Counted from the stretch's first letter, positions 35,059-44,043 are shown. The stretch: 64,000 nt of DNA from Mycobacterium dioxanotrophicus (GCF_002157835.1 NZ_CP020809.1:4712001-4776000), one strand, 5' to 3'. Program-made: numbers and translations. The notes: a model not told the origin generated them from the letters alone.

Positions 35059-37391
35059 GATGCCTCCAGGGCCCGGAACACCTCACCTGTGGAGATCGGT
35101 GTGCTGTCGACGTGGAATCCGCCACCGACGGCATCGTCGACAGCGCAGGCCACGGCCGAGTAGACGGCGATGGTGCCGCTCTCCCCCGCACCCCGCACCC
35201 CGATCGGATTCACCGGGGTGTCGACGTGCAGATGCCGCACCCGCACGTACGGCAGGTCGGTGCTGAGCGGCAGGTGGTACGCGGCGAATGTGGTCGACTG
35301 CGGCTGGCCGGACGCCGAATACCGCCATTGCTCGAACAGCGCCCCACCCACGCCCTGTGCGACCCCGCCGATGATCTGGCCCTCGACGATTTTCGGGTTG
35401 ATCTCGCGGCCGCCTTCGTGTGATACCGCGTAGCGCAACACTTTTACGATGCCGGTGCGCCGGTGCACCCCGACGATCACGGCGTGCACACCCATCGTCC
35501 AGGTCACGGTCGGCACCCGATACACGGCGGTCACATCGAGTGCGCCACCGCTCTCCTGATCGCCGCCGAGAGCAGCGGCACGGGCGAGTTCGGGCCAGCT
35601 CACGGAATGTTCTGCGGCCACATGGAATCGGCCGTCGGTGTACTGCACGTCGGCTTCGTCGGCGCCTGCCAGCCGTGCGGCTCGCCCGGTGGCCAGTTCG
35701 ACGAGTTCGTGGGCGGCCTTGTGTACGGCCGAACCGGCGAGGATCGCCGAGCGACTCGCGAAGGTACCGACGCCATCGGGCAATCGTTCGGTGTCGCCAG
35801 GGACGTAACAGACCTGCTCCATCGGCACCGCCAACGCTTCGGCGGCCACCTGTGCGAACACGGTTTCGTGGCCCTGGCCCGCGGACGCCGCCCCGGCGGT
35901 GACCTCGAAGTGCCCGTCGGGCAGCAACCGGATCCGCGCGGTCTCGTGCGGGCCGCGGCCCGTCGCCTCCAGGTAGCAGGACAGCCCGTACCCGATGCGG
36001 TACTGCGGATGTGTTGCCGCGCAAGGTGTCATCTCGTCCCGCGGCAGCGATTCGAGCACCGACTCCAGACACGCACGGTAGTCGCGGCCGTCATAGCTGA
36101 TCGGCACGCCGTCCCGGTATGGGATGGGCCGCGCGTAGGGCAGGTCGGCGTCAGTCAGCAGGTTGCGCCGCCTTATCTCGTCCGACGACAACCCGAGGGC
36201 GGCGGCCGCGGCGTCGAGGCTACGTTCCAGCGCGAACGTCGCTTCGGGCCGGCCGGCACCGCGGTATTGCGCGACCAGGGTCTTGTTGGTCAACGCGGCC
36301 CGCCCGGCAATGTCGGCCGCCGGTATCCGGTAGGGGCCGAGCAGGTGGATCGCGGTGTTGGCGATGATGCCTGCGACCCAGAGGCTTCCGGCGCCGATGT
36401 CGACGACGAAGTCGTCGGCCCATGCCACGATGTGGCCTTCTGCGTCGAGCGCGAGCCGGGTGCGATGGATCTGATCACGTCCCTGCGCGCTGGCGACCAG
36501 GTGTTCCTGACGGTCCTCGACCCAGATCACCCGGTGGCCCGTACGCCGGGCCAGCATCGCGAGCAGAATCTCCTCGCCGTACACGTTGGCCTTGGTGCCG
36601 AAACCGCCACCGACATCGGGCACCGACACCTTGATGTCCTGACGGGACCAGCCGGTCACGGCGCAGATGGCGTTGCGCACCATGTGTGGAACCTGGGTCG
36701 AGGTGGTCAGCTCGACGCGTTGCCGACGGGGGTCGAAGTGCGCGAGCACGCCCCGGCATTCCAGCGGGACCGCGCCGTGCCGGTTCATGCGGTAGGTTCC
36801 GGCGACAACGTGTGCGGCAGCGGCGAATGCGCGCTCGGGATCACCGAACGAATAGCGCAGCCGGGCTGCTTCGTTGCCGTCGAGATGGTCGAACAACACC
36901 GGACTGCCCGGTTGGAGCGCCGACTCCGGATCGGTGACTGCCGGGAGTGCCTCGTAGTCGATCTCGATGGCTTCCAACGCATCTTCGGCGCAGTACCGGT
37001 CCTCGGCGACCACCACGGCGATCGGCTGGCCGACGTAGTGCACTCGATCGGAGGCGAGGATCGACAGCCGCTGCTCGGCCAGCACGCACGAGGTGGCCGC
37101 GGTGAACTGCGGATCCGGTGTGGTCAAGCTCGGGATCGGCACCCCGCACAGCCCGAGGCCGGCTGCCGTGAAAACACCCACCACGCCGGGCATCCGGGCC
37201 GCGACCGCGGTGTCGATCCGCGTGATGACGGCGTGTGGCTCGCTGGAACGTAGGAACGCCACGTGGTGTGCGCCCGCCGCGTGATCGGCCACGAACTGCC
37301 CGTGTCCGCCGAGCAGCCGCTCGTCCTCGCGGCGCCGCACCGAGCTGCCGATGTAGCCCCGGCTCAATGGAGTCGTTTCTCCCACTGCCAC
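35055..37391 (-). CDS. molybdenum hydroxylase large (Mo-cofactor) subunit, CoxL/XdhB superfamily, not CO dehydrogenase
   Basis: 778 residues. Mo-cofactor contacts GGGFGTK (261-267) and QYRGAGR (375-381); catalytic base Glu737 in GVRGAGESGT. True CO dehydrogenase has an AYxCSFR loop with the cysteine that binds copper; here it is QYRGAGR, so the enzyme is a hydroxylase of the xanthine/aldehyde/N-heterocycle kind. With enamidase in the same regulon, hydroxylation of an N-heteroaromatic acid is inferred. The start overlaps the upstream permease gene by 28 bases. Confidence 0.92.
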   Translation of the reverse strand: MAVGETTPLSRGYIGSSVRRREDERLLGGHGQFVADHAAGAHHVAFLRSSEPHAVITRIDTAVAARMPGVVGVFTAAGLGLCGVPIPSLTTPDPQFTAATSCVLAEQRLSILASDRVHYVGQPIAVVVAEDRYCAEDALEAIEIDYEALPAVTDPESALQPGSPVLFDHLDGNEAARLRYSFGDPERAFAAAAHVVAGTYRMNRHGAVPLECRGVLAHFDPRRQRVELTTSTQVPHMVRNAICAVTGWSRQDIKVSVPDVGGGFGTKANVYGEEILLAMLARRTGHRVIWVEDRQEHLVASAQGRDQIHRTRLALDAEGHIVAWADDFVVDIGAGSLWVAGIIANTAIHLLGPYRIPAADIAGRAALTNKTLVAQYRGAGRPEATFALERSLDAAAAALGLSSDEIRRRNLLTDADLPYARPIPYRDGVPISYDGRDYRACLESVLESLPRDEMTPCAATHPQYRIGYGLSCYLEATGRGPHETARIRLLPDGHFEVTAGAASAGQGHETVFAQVAAEALAVPMEQVCYVPGDTERLPDGVGTFASRSAILAGSAVHKAAHELVELATGRAARLAGADEADVQYTDGRFHVAAEHSVSWPELARAAALGGDQESGGALDVTAVYRVPTVTWTMGVHAVIVGVHRRTGIVKVLRYAVSHEGGREINPKIVEGQIIGGVAQGVGGALFEQWRYSASGQPQSTTFAAYHLPLSTDLPYVRVRHLHVDTPVNPIGVRGAGESGTIAVYSAVACAVDDAVGGGFHVDSTPISTGEVFRALEAS

Positions 37392-38155
37392 AACGCAATC
37401 GAGATGCCGAACGAGATCGTGATCAGCAGCATGATCGTGGCGACCATGGACGGGTAGTCACCGTGGCTGTAGGCCTGCAACACCACCCGGCCCAGACCGC
37501 GACGGGTCGCGAAGAACTCGGAGAGCACCACGCCGACCACCGCCAGGCTCACGGCCAGCCGGATACCGGTCAGCAGCGGGCGCCGGATCGCGGGAATGAT
37601 GATGTGCACGAGCATCTGCCACGCGCTGGCACGCACCGAGCGGGCGAGTTTCCAGTAGACGCGCGGGATCTCCTGAACACCGGTGGACACGTTGATGAGC
37701 ACCGGGAACAACGCGAACAACACACCCATGACGACCTTGGAACCCGTCAGGCTGAAGATCGGCAGCAACACCGGGTACAGCACGATCTTGGGAATGCCGT
37801 TGAGCATGATCAGCATTGGCTCGAAGATCACGCGCAGTCGCTCCGAAAGCCCCAGCAGCAGCCCCAGTCCCCCGCCGATCGCGGTTCCGATGACGAAGGC
37901 CAGGAACACCGATTGCGCGGTGACGCGCAGGTCGAACAGGTATGCCGGGTCCGAGAGGTTGTCGATCAGCACACCGATGGTCTGCACGGGTGACGGGATC
38001 ACGAAGGTGAGGTCGGAGAACACCTCCCACACGATCGCCACCAGGACCGCGAGCACGGTCGCGCCCACGGCCTGGTTGCCGAGCAGCGCGCGGATCCGCT
38101 GCGTGGCCGACCCGGTTTTGGTTGGTACCGAGGCCTTTTCCACCGTGGCGGTCAT
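37364..38155 (-). CDS. ABC transporter permease (nitrate/taurine/thiamine-precursor type)
   Basis: 263 residues: N-terminal cytoplasmic tail, about six helices and the EAA loop (ARSVRASAWQMLVHIIIPAIRRPL). BPD_transp_1 family, SsuC/TauC-like. The ATG at 38155 overlaps the previous permease stop by four bases; the longer open frame upstream overlaps that gene and is rejected. It pairs with the neighbouring permease as a heterodimer. Confidence 0.9.
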   Translation of the reverse strand: MTATVEKASVPTKTGSATQRIRALLGNQAVGATVLAVLVAIVWEVFSDLTFVIPSPVQTIGVLIDNLSDPAYLFDLRVTAQSVFLAFVIGTAIGGGLGLLLGLSERLRVIFEPMLIMLNGIPKIVLYPVLLPIFSLTGSKVVMGVLFALFPVLINVSTGVQEIPRVYWKLARSVRASAWQMLVHIIIPAIRRPLLTGIRLAVSLAVVGVVLSEFFATRRGLGRVVLQAYSHGDYPSMVATIMLLITISFGISIALWQWEKRLH

Positions 38156-39003
38156 CGGTACCTCCCCCGCAGCAGGACGCGTTCCACCAGCGCCAGCAGC
38201 ACGGTGAGGATGCATGAGAGCACCAGCACCACGGCGATGTAGGCGAACATCTCGTTGTTGTTGAAGATCTCGTAGAGATAGCGGATGCGGTAGCCCAGGC
38301 CGGCCTGCGCGGTGGTGAACTCCATCGCAATGGTGCCGATCAACGCGTAGACCACGGCCAGGCGCAGTCCCGCGACGATGAACGGCCCGGCCGCGGGAAT
38401 CGCGATCGCGAACAGGGTCTGACGCGGGGACGCCTTGAGGGAACGGGCGAGCTTGAGGTACACCGGTGGCATCGAGTTGAGCCCGACCGCGGTGTTGAGC
38501 GCCATGGGAATCGCGGCCATGACCGTCGCGAGGATGATCACCGACGTGGCGTTGATCCCGACCAGGACGATCATCACCGGATAGAACAGCACGAGCGGCA
38601 CGGCGTAGAACGAGACCAGATACGGCTCGAAGATCCGCCCGACCGCGGGCACTTTCCAGAACACCAGGCCCGCTGCGAATCCCAACAGGCTGCCGAACAC
38701 GATCGAGAACGCCACCTCGAGCCCGGTGCGCGCGGCGTCGTCCCAGAACTGCGGTTGTCCGAGCAGGCGGCCCAACTCGGCCAGGATCACCGACGGCGCG
38801 GGCAGGACGCGATCGCTCCACCACCCGGCCTTGGCACCGATCTCGGCGAACACCAGGAACGCGACGATGAGCACGACGGTCGAGATGCCGCTCACTGCGA
38901 AGTTGTTCAGCCTGCGCCTGCGCGGCGCGGGGTGCGGCCGGCCGGAATCCGGTGTCATCGTCTCGGTGGGCAGGTCATCTTGTGCCACATAGGAAGTCGT
39001 CAC
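38152..39003 (-). CDS. ABC transporter permease (nitrate/taurine/thiamine-precursor type)
   Basis: 283 residues with a longer polar N-terminus (about 35 residues), six helices and an EAA loop (ARSLKASPRQTLFAIAIPAAGPF). The GTG at 39003 overlaps the ATPase stop (GTGA), which decides the start. It is the second half of a heterodimeric permease; both genes sit between the ATPase and the Mo-hydroxylase genes. Confidence 0.9.
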   Translation of the reverse strand: MTTSYVAQDDLPTETMTPDSGRPHPAPRRRRLNNFAVSGISTVVLIVAFLVFAEIGAKAGWWSDRVLPAPSVILAELGRLLGQPQFWDDAARTGLEVAFSIVFGSLLGFAAGLVFWKVPAVGRIFEPYLVSFYAVPLVLFYPVMIVLVGINATSVIILATVMAAIPMALNTAVGLNSMPPVYLKLARSLKASPRQTLFAIAIPAAGPFIVAGLRLAVVYALIGTIAMEFTTAQAGLGYRIRYLYEIFNNNEMFAYIAVVLVLSCILTVLLALVERVLLRGRYR

Positions 39004-39800
39004 GTGGTGGCAGCCTCCTGCTGCTTGAACCCGCGCATCGATTCGGCCTGCAGCGAGGTCCAGATGCGGTTCTGCAGCTCGTTGAATTCTGGCGTGGAGA
39101 CCATGCCTGCGTCGCGTTCGTCCGGCAGGTCGATGTCGACGACGTCGATGATCGACCCCGGCCGGTACGACATCACCCACACCTGTTGGGACAGCAGGAT
39201 GGCCTCCGAGATGTCGTGGGTGACGAACACGATGGTCTGATGCGTGCGGGCCCAGATCTGCCGGACCTCGGCGCCGAGGAACAGCCGGGTCTGCTGGTCG
39301 AGCGCCGCGAACGGCTCGTCCATGAGCACCACCTCAGGCTGCACGGCGAACGTGCGAGCCAGCGCGACCCGTTGCCGCATGCCGCCGGAAAGCATCGAGG
39401 GATACGACTTTTCGAAGCCGCCAAGGCCCACGAGTTCGATGGCATCCTTCGCGCGTCGCCGACGGGCGGCCTTGTCGGTGCCGATCATCTCCATCGCGAA
39501 TGCCACGTTCTCCTCGACCGTGCGCCATGGCAGGGTCGAATCCTCCTGGAACACCACACCGATCGACGGATCAGGGCCTGTCACCGGTTTGCCTGCCACG
39601 CGCACTCGGCCCGTCGAGGCCTTCTGCAAACCCGAGATCACAGCCAGCAGAGTGGATTTCCCGCATCCGCTCGGCCCGACGATGGACACGAAGCTGGAGT
39701 GCGGCACATGCTGGGTGATGTCGGTTACCGCAGTCACCTTGCCTGCTGGGGCATCGAAGACGACGGATACGTCCTCGATCCGGATGCCGTCATGATCCAT
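39000..39800 (-). CDS. ABC transporter ATP-binding protein (SsuB/TauB/NrtD-like)
   Basis: 266 residues: Walker A GPSGCGKST, Q-loop VFQEDSTLPWRTV, signature LSGGMRQRVALART, Walker B VVLMDEPFAALD and switch THDISEA. The LPW after the Q-loop is typical of nitrate/sulfonate/taurine importers. ATG at 39800 gives family length, 35 bases after the binding-protein stop. Confidence 0.93.
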   Translation of the reverse strand: MDHDGIRIEDVSVVFDAPAGKVTAVTDITQHVPHSSFVSIVGPSGCGKSTLLAVISGLQKASTGRVRVAGKPVTGPDPSIGVVFQEDSTLPWRTVEENVAFAMEMIGTDKAARRRRAKDAIELVGLGGFEKSYPSMLSGGMRQRVALARTFAVQPEVVLMDEPFAALDQQTRLFLGAEVRQIWARTHQTIVFVTHDISEAILLSQQVWVMSYRPGSIIDVVDIDLPDERDAGMVSTPEFNELQNRIWTSLQAESMRGFKQQEAATT

Positions 39801-39835
39801 GGGGTGCGCCTCTTCCGCTAGCTGGCTGTCCTGGC

Positions 39836-40819
39836 TCAGAATTTCGCCCGCGCGGCGTCGGGCAGGTATTGCTGGTCGAGCGTCGCGGCCCAGTCGATGG
39901 GCTCGGAGATCTGGCCGGCCCCCACCATCAACTCCGACAGGTTCGTCAGCCCTGCGGTGTCGACCTTCAGCGTGTATCCCTTGGCGAGATCGGGGTTGGC
40001 GGCGAACGCCGACTTCATCACCGCGGGGCTGACGCCGACGTGCGGTGCGATGGTCGCAGCGGCCTCGTCCGGGTTGGCCACCAGCCATTCGTTGAGTCGG
40101 TTGACGACGGTGAAGAAGTCACGGATGTTCTCCGGGTTCCGCTCGGCGTAGTCGGTGTTCACCGCCACCAGGTCGGCGGGCAGGTCGCCGACCACATCGC
40201 GCGAATTCACCAGTACCTCAGCGTGATCCGAGGCCTGCTTGTCTGCGATGAACGGCTGCATGGCCCACCCCGCGGTGATCTGACCGGCCTTGGCCGCGGT
40301 CCAGTTGTCGCCCATCGGGCCGACCGCCTGCGACTTGACGTTGAGTTTGCGCTCCAGGCCCTTGACGACGAGTTCGGTCGAGGATCCCGCCGAGCTGAAA
40401 CCGAGAGTGGCGTTCTCGAGTTTGCGTCCGGGCGGGGAGATCCACGAGAAGTCGTTGATCTGAAACCAGGGTGCAACTACCTTGAGCTTCGAATTCGGTT
40501 GCTGTGCAGCGAGAATCACTGAACTGTTACCCGCGATGGCCATGTCCGCATCGCCGCTCGTGACGACGCGCAGCGTGTTCCCGCCGCCGCCCCCGGAATA
40601 GAGATCGACGTTGAGGCCCTGCTCCTTGAACCAACCCTTGTCGATGCCGACCTGCAGGATCGCCATGAACGGCAAGCTGTCGACGCCCGTCGCCGAGATG
40701 CTCAACGCGTCCGTGCCGCCACCGGCCGGACCGGCGGATTCATCGGCGCACGCCGTCATCCCGACGACGACGGCGACCGCAGTACACGCAGCGGCAAAGA
40801 CTTTGGGAAACCAGGGCAT
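39836..40819 (-). CDS. ABC transporter substrate-binding lipoprotein (NMT1/THI5-like)
   Basis: 327 residues: lipoprotein signal (Cys24 after GMTA), then a binding fold of the SsuA/NMT1/THI5 group (PFMAILQVGIDKGWFKEQGLNVDL; GDADMAIAGNSSVILA). The group binds small anions including pyrimidine precursors and aromatic acids. An ATG at 40855 is in frame but would put the operator inside the gene; the ATG at 40819 has GGAGG nine bases upstream and begins the signal peptide. First gene of the eight-gene importer/Mo-hydroxylase operon. Confidence 0.9.
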   Translation of the reverse strand: MPWFPKVFAAACTAVAVVVGMTACADESAGPAGGGTDALSISATGVDSLPFMAILQVGIDKGWFKEQGLNVDLYSGGGGGNTLRVVTSGDADMAIAGNSSVILAAQQPNSKLKVVAPWFQINDFSWISPPGRKLENATLGFSSAGSSTELVVKGLERKLNVKSQAVGPMGDNWTAAKAGQITAGWAMQPFIADKQASDHAEVLVNSRDVVGDLPADLVAVNTDYAERNPENIRDFFTVVNRLNEWLVANPDEAAATIAPHVGVSPAVMKSAFAANPDLAKGYTLKVDTAGLTNLSELMVGAGQISEPIDWAATLDQQYLPDAARAKF

Positions 40820-40845
40820 CCGACACAACCTCCGGGCGTTGAATA

Positions 40846-40863
40846 TTGGATACACTATACGAA
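40846..40863 (-). promoter_or_regulatory. GntR-regulon operator, importer/Mo-hydroxylase operon
   Basis: TTGGATACACTATACGAA, 27 bases before the binding-protein start. It shares TTGGATAC...TAT with three other sites in the cluster; imperfect inverted symmetry (TTGGATA/TATACGAA) fits a dimeric GntR protein. Confidence 0.7.
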
Positions 40864-40873
40864 TTACTGTGAT

Positions 40874-41161
40874 CTAGGTCAATGTTTTCGAGCGGCGGGG
40901 CGTCCCGAGAACTCCCGACAACAGGCCGGCCAGTTCGAGCCCCACCGCCACTCCCATGAGAGCCGCGGCCGCCGTGTATCGAGAACCGCCGGCCGCTCCC
41001 GGTGCGCCGGACACCGCGACGGAAAGACCAGGCGACGACTGCTGCGCACCCATTTGCACGCCGTCGGCGGGCGTGAGGGCCCGCTTCAACGCAGGCGGCG
41101 CGCCGGGCACCGCGCTTCCCGGCGCCGGATACGCTTGCGCAGCGCGGGCCGTGTCAGACAT
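40874..41161 (-). CDS. small single-pass membrane protein coupled to the LLM gene
   Basis: 95 residues: an Ala/Pro-rich N-terminal part and one C-terminal hydrophobic helix (YTAAAALMGVAVGLELAGLLSGVLG), followed by a basic tail. The ATG at 41161 lies eight bases inside the LLM gene, implying translational coupling. No family recognised. It might anchor or assist the LLM enzyme; equally it could be a weakly expressed hypothetical. Confidence 0.5.
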   Translation of the reverse strand: MSDTARAAQAYPAPGSAVPGAPPALKRALTPADGVQMGAQQSSPGLSVAVSGAPGAAGGSRYTAAAALMGVAVGLELAGLLSGVLGTPRRSKTLT

Positions 41162-42149
41162 GGCCGCCCACGATCTCGGCAAATGTGCGGATCGTGGGAG
41201 CCCGGCTCTCGCCCGGCCGCACGAACGGCACGATCGACACCTGGTCGACACCGAGCGCCTCGATCTCCTTGAGCCGCTGGGCGCATTCGTCCGGCGTTCC
41301 GGCCAGTGCGAACAGATCCACCAACTCGTCGGGTACCAGATCTGCGTGCGACGCTTCGGTGTTCATGTGCTGGTAGTAATCGTAGGACTCCCGGATCCGG
41401 TCGATCGCCTGCTCCAGCGACGGCTCGACCTTTGCGGGCAACGGTCGGATCGCGACCCGAGATACGTGCGCGCGCACCAGATCCCGAGCCTTCGTGCGAT
41501 CTTCGTCGATCGCTGTGGGGGTCCACAGCACGATGTGAATGTCGTCGAGCGTGCGACCGCTCTCGGCAGCACCCGCCTCGATGGCCGCGAGGGCCGCCTC
41601 GATGAAGCGCGGGGCGGTACCGACAAGGACGATCACGCCGTCGGCGATGCGCCCGGACATCCGCAGGATCTTCGGTGCGGATGCGGCGATATAGATCGGT
41701 ATGTTCATCGGCTCGGTCACGTAGTTCAGGTGGTATTCGGCGCCGCTGGTCGGCTCCACCACCTTCTCACCTTTGAAGAGCGCACGGAGGTCGAGGATCG
41801 ACTGCTCCAGCTCGGTGAGCTTGAGCGGCTTGAGGCCCATGGTCCGCAATGAGGAATCGCCGGTCCCGATCCCCAGCGCCACGCGGCCACCGGTGAACTC
41901 GGCGAGCGTCGCCCAGGTGGATGCGAGCAGGGACGGATGGCGGGTTACCGCGTTCGTCACGCCGGTGCCGAACACGATGCGTTCCGTGCCGACGGCCGCG
42001 GCCCCCATGACGGTCGACGATTCACGCCAGATGTTCTGCGAGTCACCGAACCACACGTTGTCGTAGCCGAGCGATTCGCTCAGCTTGACGTACTCGCACA
42101 TGGCGCCCACCGGCTCGGTCGGGAACAAACCGACCCCTTTACTCAGCAC
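41154..42149 (-). CDS. LLM-family oxidoreductase, probably F420-dependent (Mer-like)
   Basis: 331 residues of the luciferase-like fold: ESLGYDNVWFGDSQNIWRES near residue 30, GTGVTNAVTRHP, GGRVALGIGTGDSSLRTMG, and PIYIAASAPKILRM. The GTGDSS block and overall pattern are like F420-dependent methylene-tetrahydromethanopterin reductase and related hydride-transfer enzymes. The GTG at 42149 has a perfect AGGAGG six bases upstream, deciding the start, with the operator 22 bases before it. In the regulon an F420H2-dependent reduction of a hydroxylated N-heterocycle before enamidase is a plausible role; an FMN monooxygenase is the alternative. Confidence 0.85.
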   Translation of the reverse strand: MLSKGVGLFPTEPVGAMCEYVKLSESLGYDNVWFGDSQNIWRESSTVMGAAAVGTERIVFGTGVTNAVTRHPSLLASTWATLAEFTGGRVALGIGTGDSSLRTMGLKPLKLTELEQSILDLRALFKGEKVVEPTSGAEYHLNYVTEPMNIPIYIAASAPKILRMSGRIADGVIVLVGTAPRFIEAALAAIEAGAAESGRTLDDIHIVLWTPTAIDEDRTKARDLVRAHVSRVAIRPLPAKVEPSLEQAIDRIRESYDYYQHMNTEASHADLVPDELVDLFALAGTPDECAQRLKEIEALGVDQVSIVPFVRPGESRAPTIRTFAEIVGGHV

Positions 42150-42170
42150 TATCGACCTCCTGGGCCCGTG

Positions 42171-42187
42171 TTGGATATCGTATCCAA
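42171..42187. promoter_or_regulatory. GntR-regulon operator between LLM and CoxG-like genes
   Basis: TTGGATATCGTATCCAA: perfect 7-base inverted arms around TCG, the best palindrome of the four sites. It lies 22 bases before the LLM start and 75 before the divergent CoxG-like start, so one site could control both. Confidence 0.75.
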
Positions 42188-42261
42188 TCGTAGGGGTGCG
42201 GTTCAGGTCACACAACTCCAAATGAGTGATCGGATCGGTCGAGAAGAGGACAGGAAACGTC

Positions 42262-42840
42262 ATGCAACTGGTCAACGAGTTCTCCGTCGATGCGCCGCTC
42301 GATGCGGCGTGGGCAGTGCTGACCGACATTCCGCGTGTTGTCGAATGCATACCCGGCGCTGAACTCGAAGGCCACGAGGGTGACGACTACCGGGCACGGG
42401 TCGCGGTCAAGGTCGGACCGGTGGGGCTCACGCTGGCGGGCACGGCGACCGTCGTCGATCGCGACGACACCGCCCATCACATGGTGGTACGTGGCACGGC
42501 GCGAGATCGCAAAGGTAACGGCTCGGCTGAGGCGACCGTCACGATGTCGGCCCGCGACAGCGGCGGCCGAGCTGCGGTCACGGTGCGGACCGACCTCGAA
42601 CTCGGCGGCCGCATCGCCCAGTTCGGCAGTGGCGTCATCAGCCAGGTCGGCAACCGCATCATCGGCCAGTTCGTCCGCAGGCTCAACGCGTTGATGGCAC
42701 CGGCTGACGAACCGGTACCCGCGGACCGGCACGTTCAGCGGCCCACATACGAAAACGACTGGCTGGCAATTGCATTGACAGCTCTGGCCGGAGTTGCGCT
42801 GGGGTTGGCCATCGGGCGCACCGCCGAGCGACTGGCCTGA
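42262..42840 (+). CDS. CoxG-like SRPBCC protein with C-terminal membrane anchor
   Basis: 192 residues: SRPBCC/CoxG domain (VNEFSVDAPLDAAWAVLTDIPRV; CIPGAELEG; VKVGPVGLTLAGTATV; LGGRIAQFG) then a linker and a C-terminal helix (LAIALTALAGVALGLAIG). CoxG proteins connect Mo-dependent dehydrogenases with the membrane. Here it probably serves the Mo hydroxylase of the same regulon, passing electrons toward the respiratory chain. The ATG at 42262 (AGGAAA upstream) is preferred over 42226. Confidence 0.85.
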   Translation: MQLVNEFSVDAPLDAAWAVLTDIPRVVECIPGAELEGHEGDDYRARVAVKVGPVGLTLAGTATVVDRDDTAHHMVVRGTARDRKGNGSAEATVTMSARDSGGRAAVTVRTDLELGGRIAQFGSGVISQVGNRIIGQFVRRLNALMAPADEPVPADRHVQRPTYENDWLAIALTALAGVALGLAIGRTAERLA

Positions 42841-42850
42841 TCCAGACCCG

Positions 42851-43309
42851 CTAGCCCACGGCCGCTACGAGTTCCAACTCCACGCAGGCACCGCCGGGCA
42901 GCGACGCCACCCCGATCGCTGTGCGGGCGTGCGCGCCGCAGTCCTCACCGAACACGTCGACCAGCAGCTCGGAGGCACCGTCGATCACCGCCGGATGCCC
43001 GTCGAAATCGGGCCTTGCCCGGACGTAACCGCGAAGGTGCACGAGCGCCGTCACCGCCTGCAACCCGACCGCCGCATCGATCGCCGCGATCAGATTCAGT
43101 GCTGCGAAGCGGGCCTGCACCCGAGCTTGTTCGGCCGTGACGTCGTCCCCCACGACACCCACAGCACCGGGATCCCCGGGCCGCCGCGCGGTCGAACCCG
43201 AGATCCACAGTTGGTCTCCGCAGCGTCGGCTCGGAAAATACGCCCCTTTGGGTTTCGGCGCCGACGGAATCTCAAAACCCAACGCCACGAGGCGGTCCCG
43301 CGGGCTCAC
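42851..43309 (-). CDS. RidA/YjgF-family protein (YjgF_endoribonc type)
   Basis: 152 residues: GFEIPSAPKPKGAYFPSRRCGDQLWISGSTA, ALNLIAAIDAAVG, and ARTAIGVASLPGGACVELE at the C-terminus. It belongs to the longer Rid subgroup. Classical RidA hydrolyses reactive enamines and imines; the deaminase arginine of RidA is not evident at the usual place, so the chemistry is uncertain. GTG start overlaps the GntR stop by four bases. In a pathway passing through enamide/enamine intermediates the presence of a Rid protein is suggestive. Confidence 0.82.
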   Translation of the reverse strand: MSPRDRLVALGFEIPSAPKPKGAYFPSRRCGDQLWISGSTARRPGDPGAVGVVGDDVTAEQARVQARFAALNLIAAIDAAVGLQAVTALVHLRGYVRARPDFDGHPAVIDGASELLVDVFGEDCGAHARTAIGVASLPGGACVELELVAAVG

Positions 43310-44043
43310 GCGCCCGCTTCGGAATCCTCGCGACCGAACACGGTGTGCAGGTGATCGATCGCGTGCAGGCGGTGTTCGTGGTTCAGCTTGACCACCCGCT
43401 CGACGTCGCGAGCCGCCATCGCATCCACCAGGAGCACGTGTTCACTGTTGACCTTGGCCAGATCCATGAGGTGGGCGTACAGCGGCCGATACGCGTCGGC
43501 GGTGTTCCAGAGCTGGGTCACGATGCGCTTGGTGCGCGCCATCCCGCTGGCCTCGAACGTCAGAAAGTGGAACTGCCGGTTGGCCAGGCCCACGGCGATC
43601 AGGTCGCCTGCCGCCGCGGCCTGCTCCATCTCGGTCATCTGCTCGCGCATCTGCGCAACGACCTCGTCGGTCACGGCAGGCATGGCATCGCGGATGAGCT
43701 CGGCTTCGAGGATGTCGCGCAGCCGGAAAACCTCGACCAGTTCATCGAGGCCGAGCTTGGCCACCCGGTATCCGCTGTGCGGCACGTAGGTGATGTACTC
43801 CTCGGCCTCAAGGGTTTTGAGCGCTTCGCGGATCGGGATGCGCGACATGCCGAACTGCTCGGCGAGGCTTTCCTGCACGATCCAGCTCCCGGGCGCGAGC
43901 TTGCCGCTCGTGATGTCCCGACGGAGCACCTCCGCAACGGCCTGCTGCGCAGTCTTGGGTCTGACAAAGTCCGATCGCGGCCCCTTGCCGCCCTTGGCGG
44001 TTACGTCAGAGGCCGTGCGCGAAGTGGCTGTTCGGGGTGGCAT
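43306..44043 (-). CDS. GntR/FadR-family (FCD) transcriptional regulator
   Basis: 245 residues: N-terminal winged helix (AVAEVLRRDITSGKLAPGSWIVQESLAEQFGMSRIPIREALKTLEAEEYI split across residues 33-83) and a C-terminal FCD ligand domain (LRDILEAELIRDAM; NRQFHF; HRLHAIDHL) with the metal-binding His/Asp pattern. Its promoter carries one of the four shared operators, so it is probably autoregulated and the local regulator of the whole cluster, released by a carboxylate ligand. Confidence 0.9.
   Translation of the reverse strand: MPPRTATSRTASDVTAKGGKGPRSDFVRPKTAQQAVAEVLRRDITSGKLAPGSWIVQESLAEQFGMSRIPIREALKTLEAEEYITYVPHSGYRVAKLGLDELVEVFRLRDILEAELIRDAMPAVTDEVVAQMREQMTEMEQAAAAGDLIAVGLANRQFHFLTFEASGMARTKRIVTQLWNTADAYRPLYAHLMDLAKVNSEHVLLVDAMAARDVERVVKLNHEHRLHAIDHLHTVFGREDSEAGA

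Noticed and set aside
35463..37253. 596-codon plus-strand open frame opposite the Mo-hydroxylase large subunit
   Set aside because: Antisense shadow of a gene with complete cofactor motifs.
33684..42840. Aerobic CO dehydrogenase operon (coxSML plus coxG)
   Set aside because: The large subunit lacks the copper-cysteine loop and the neighbours are importer, LLM enzyme and enamidase, not CO-oxidation accessory genes.
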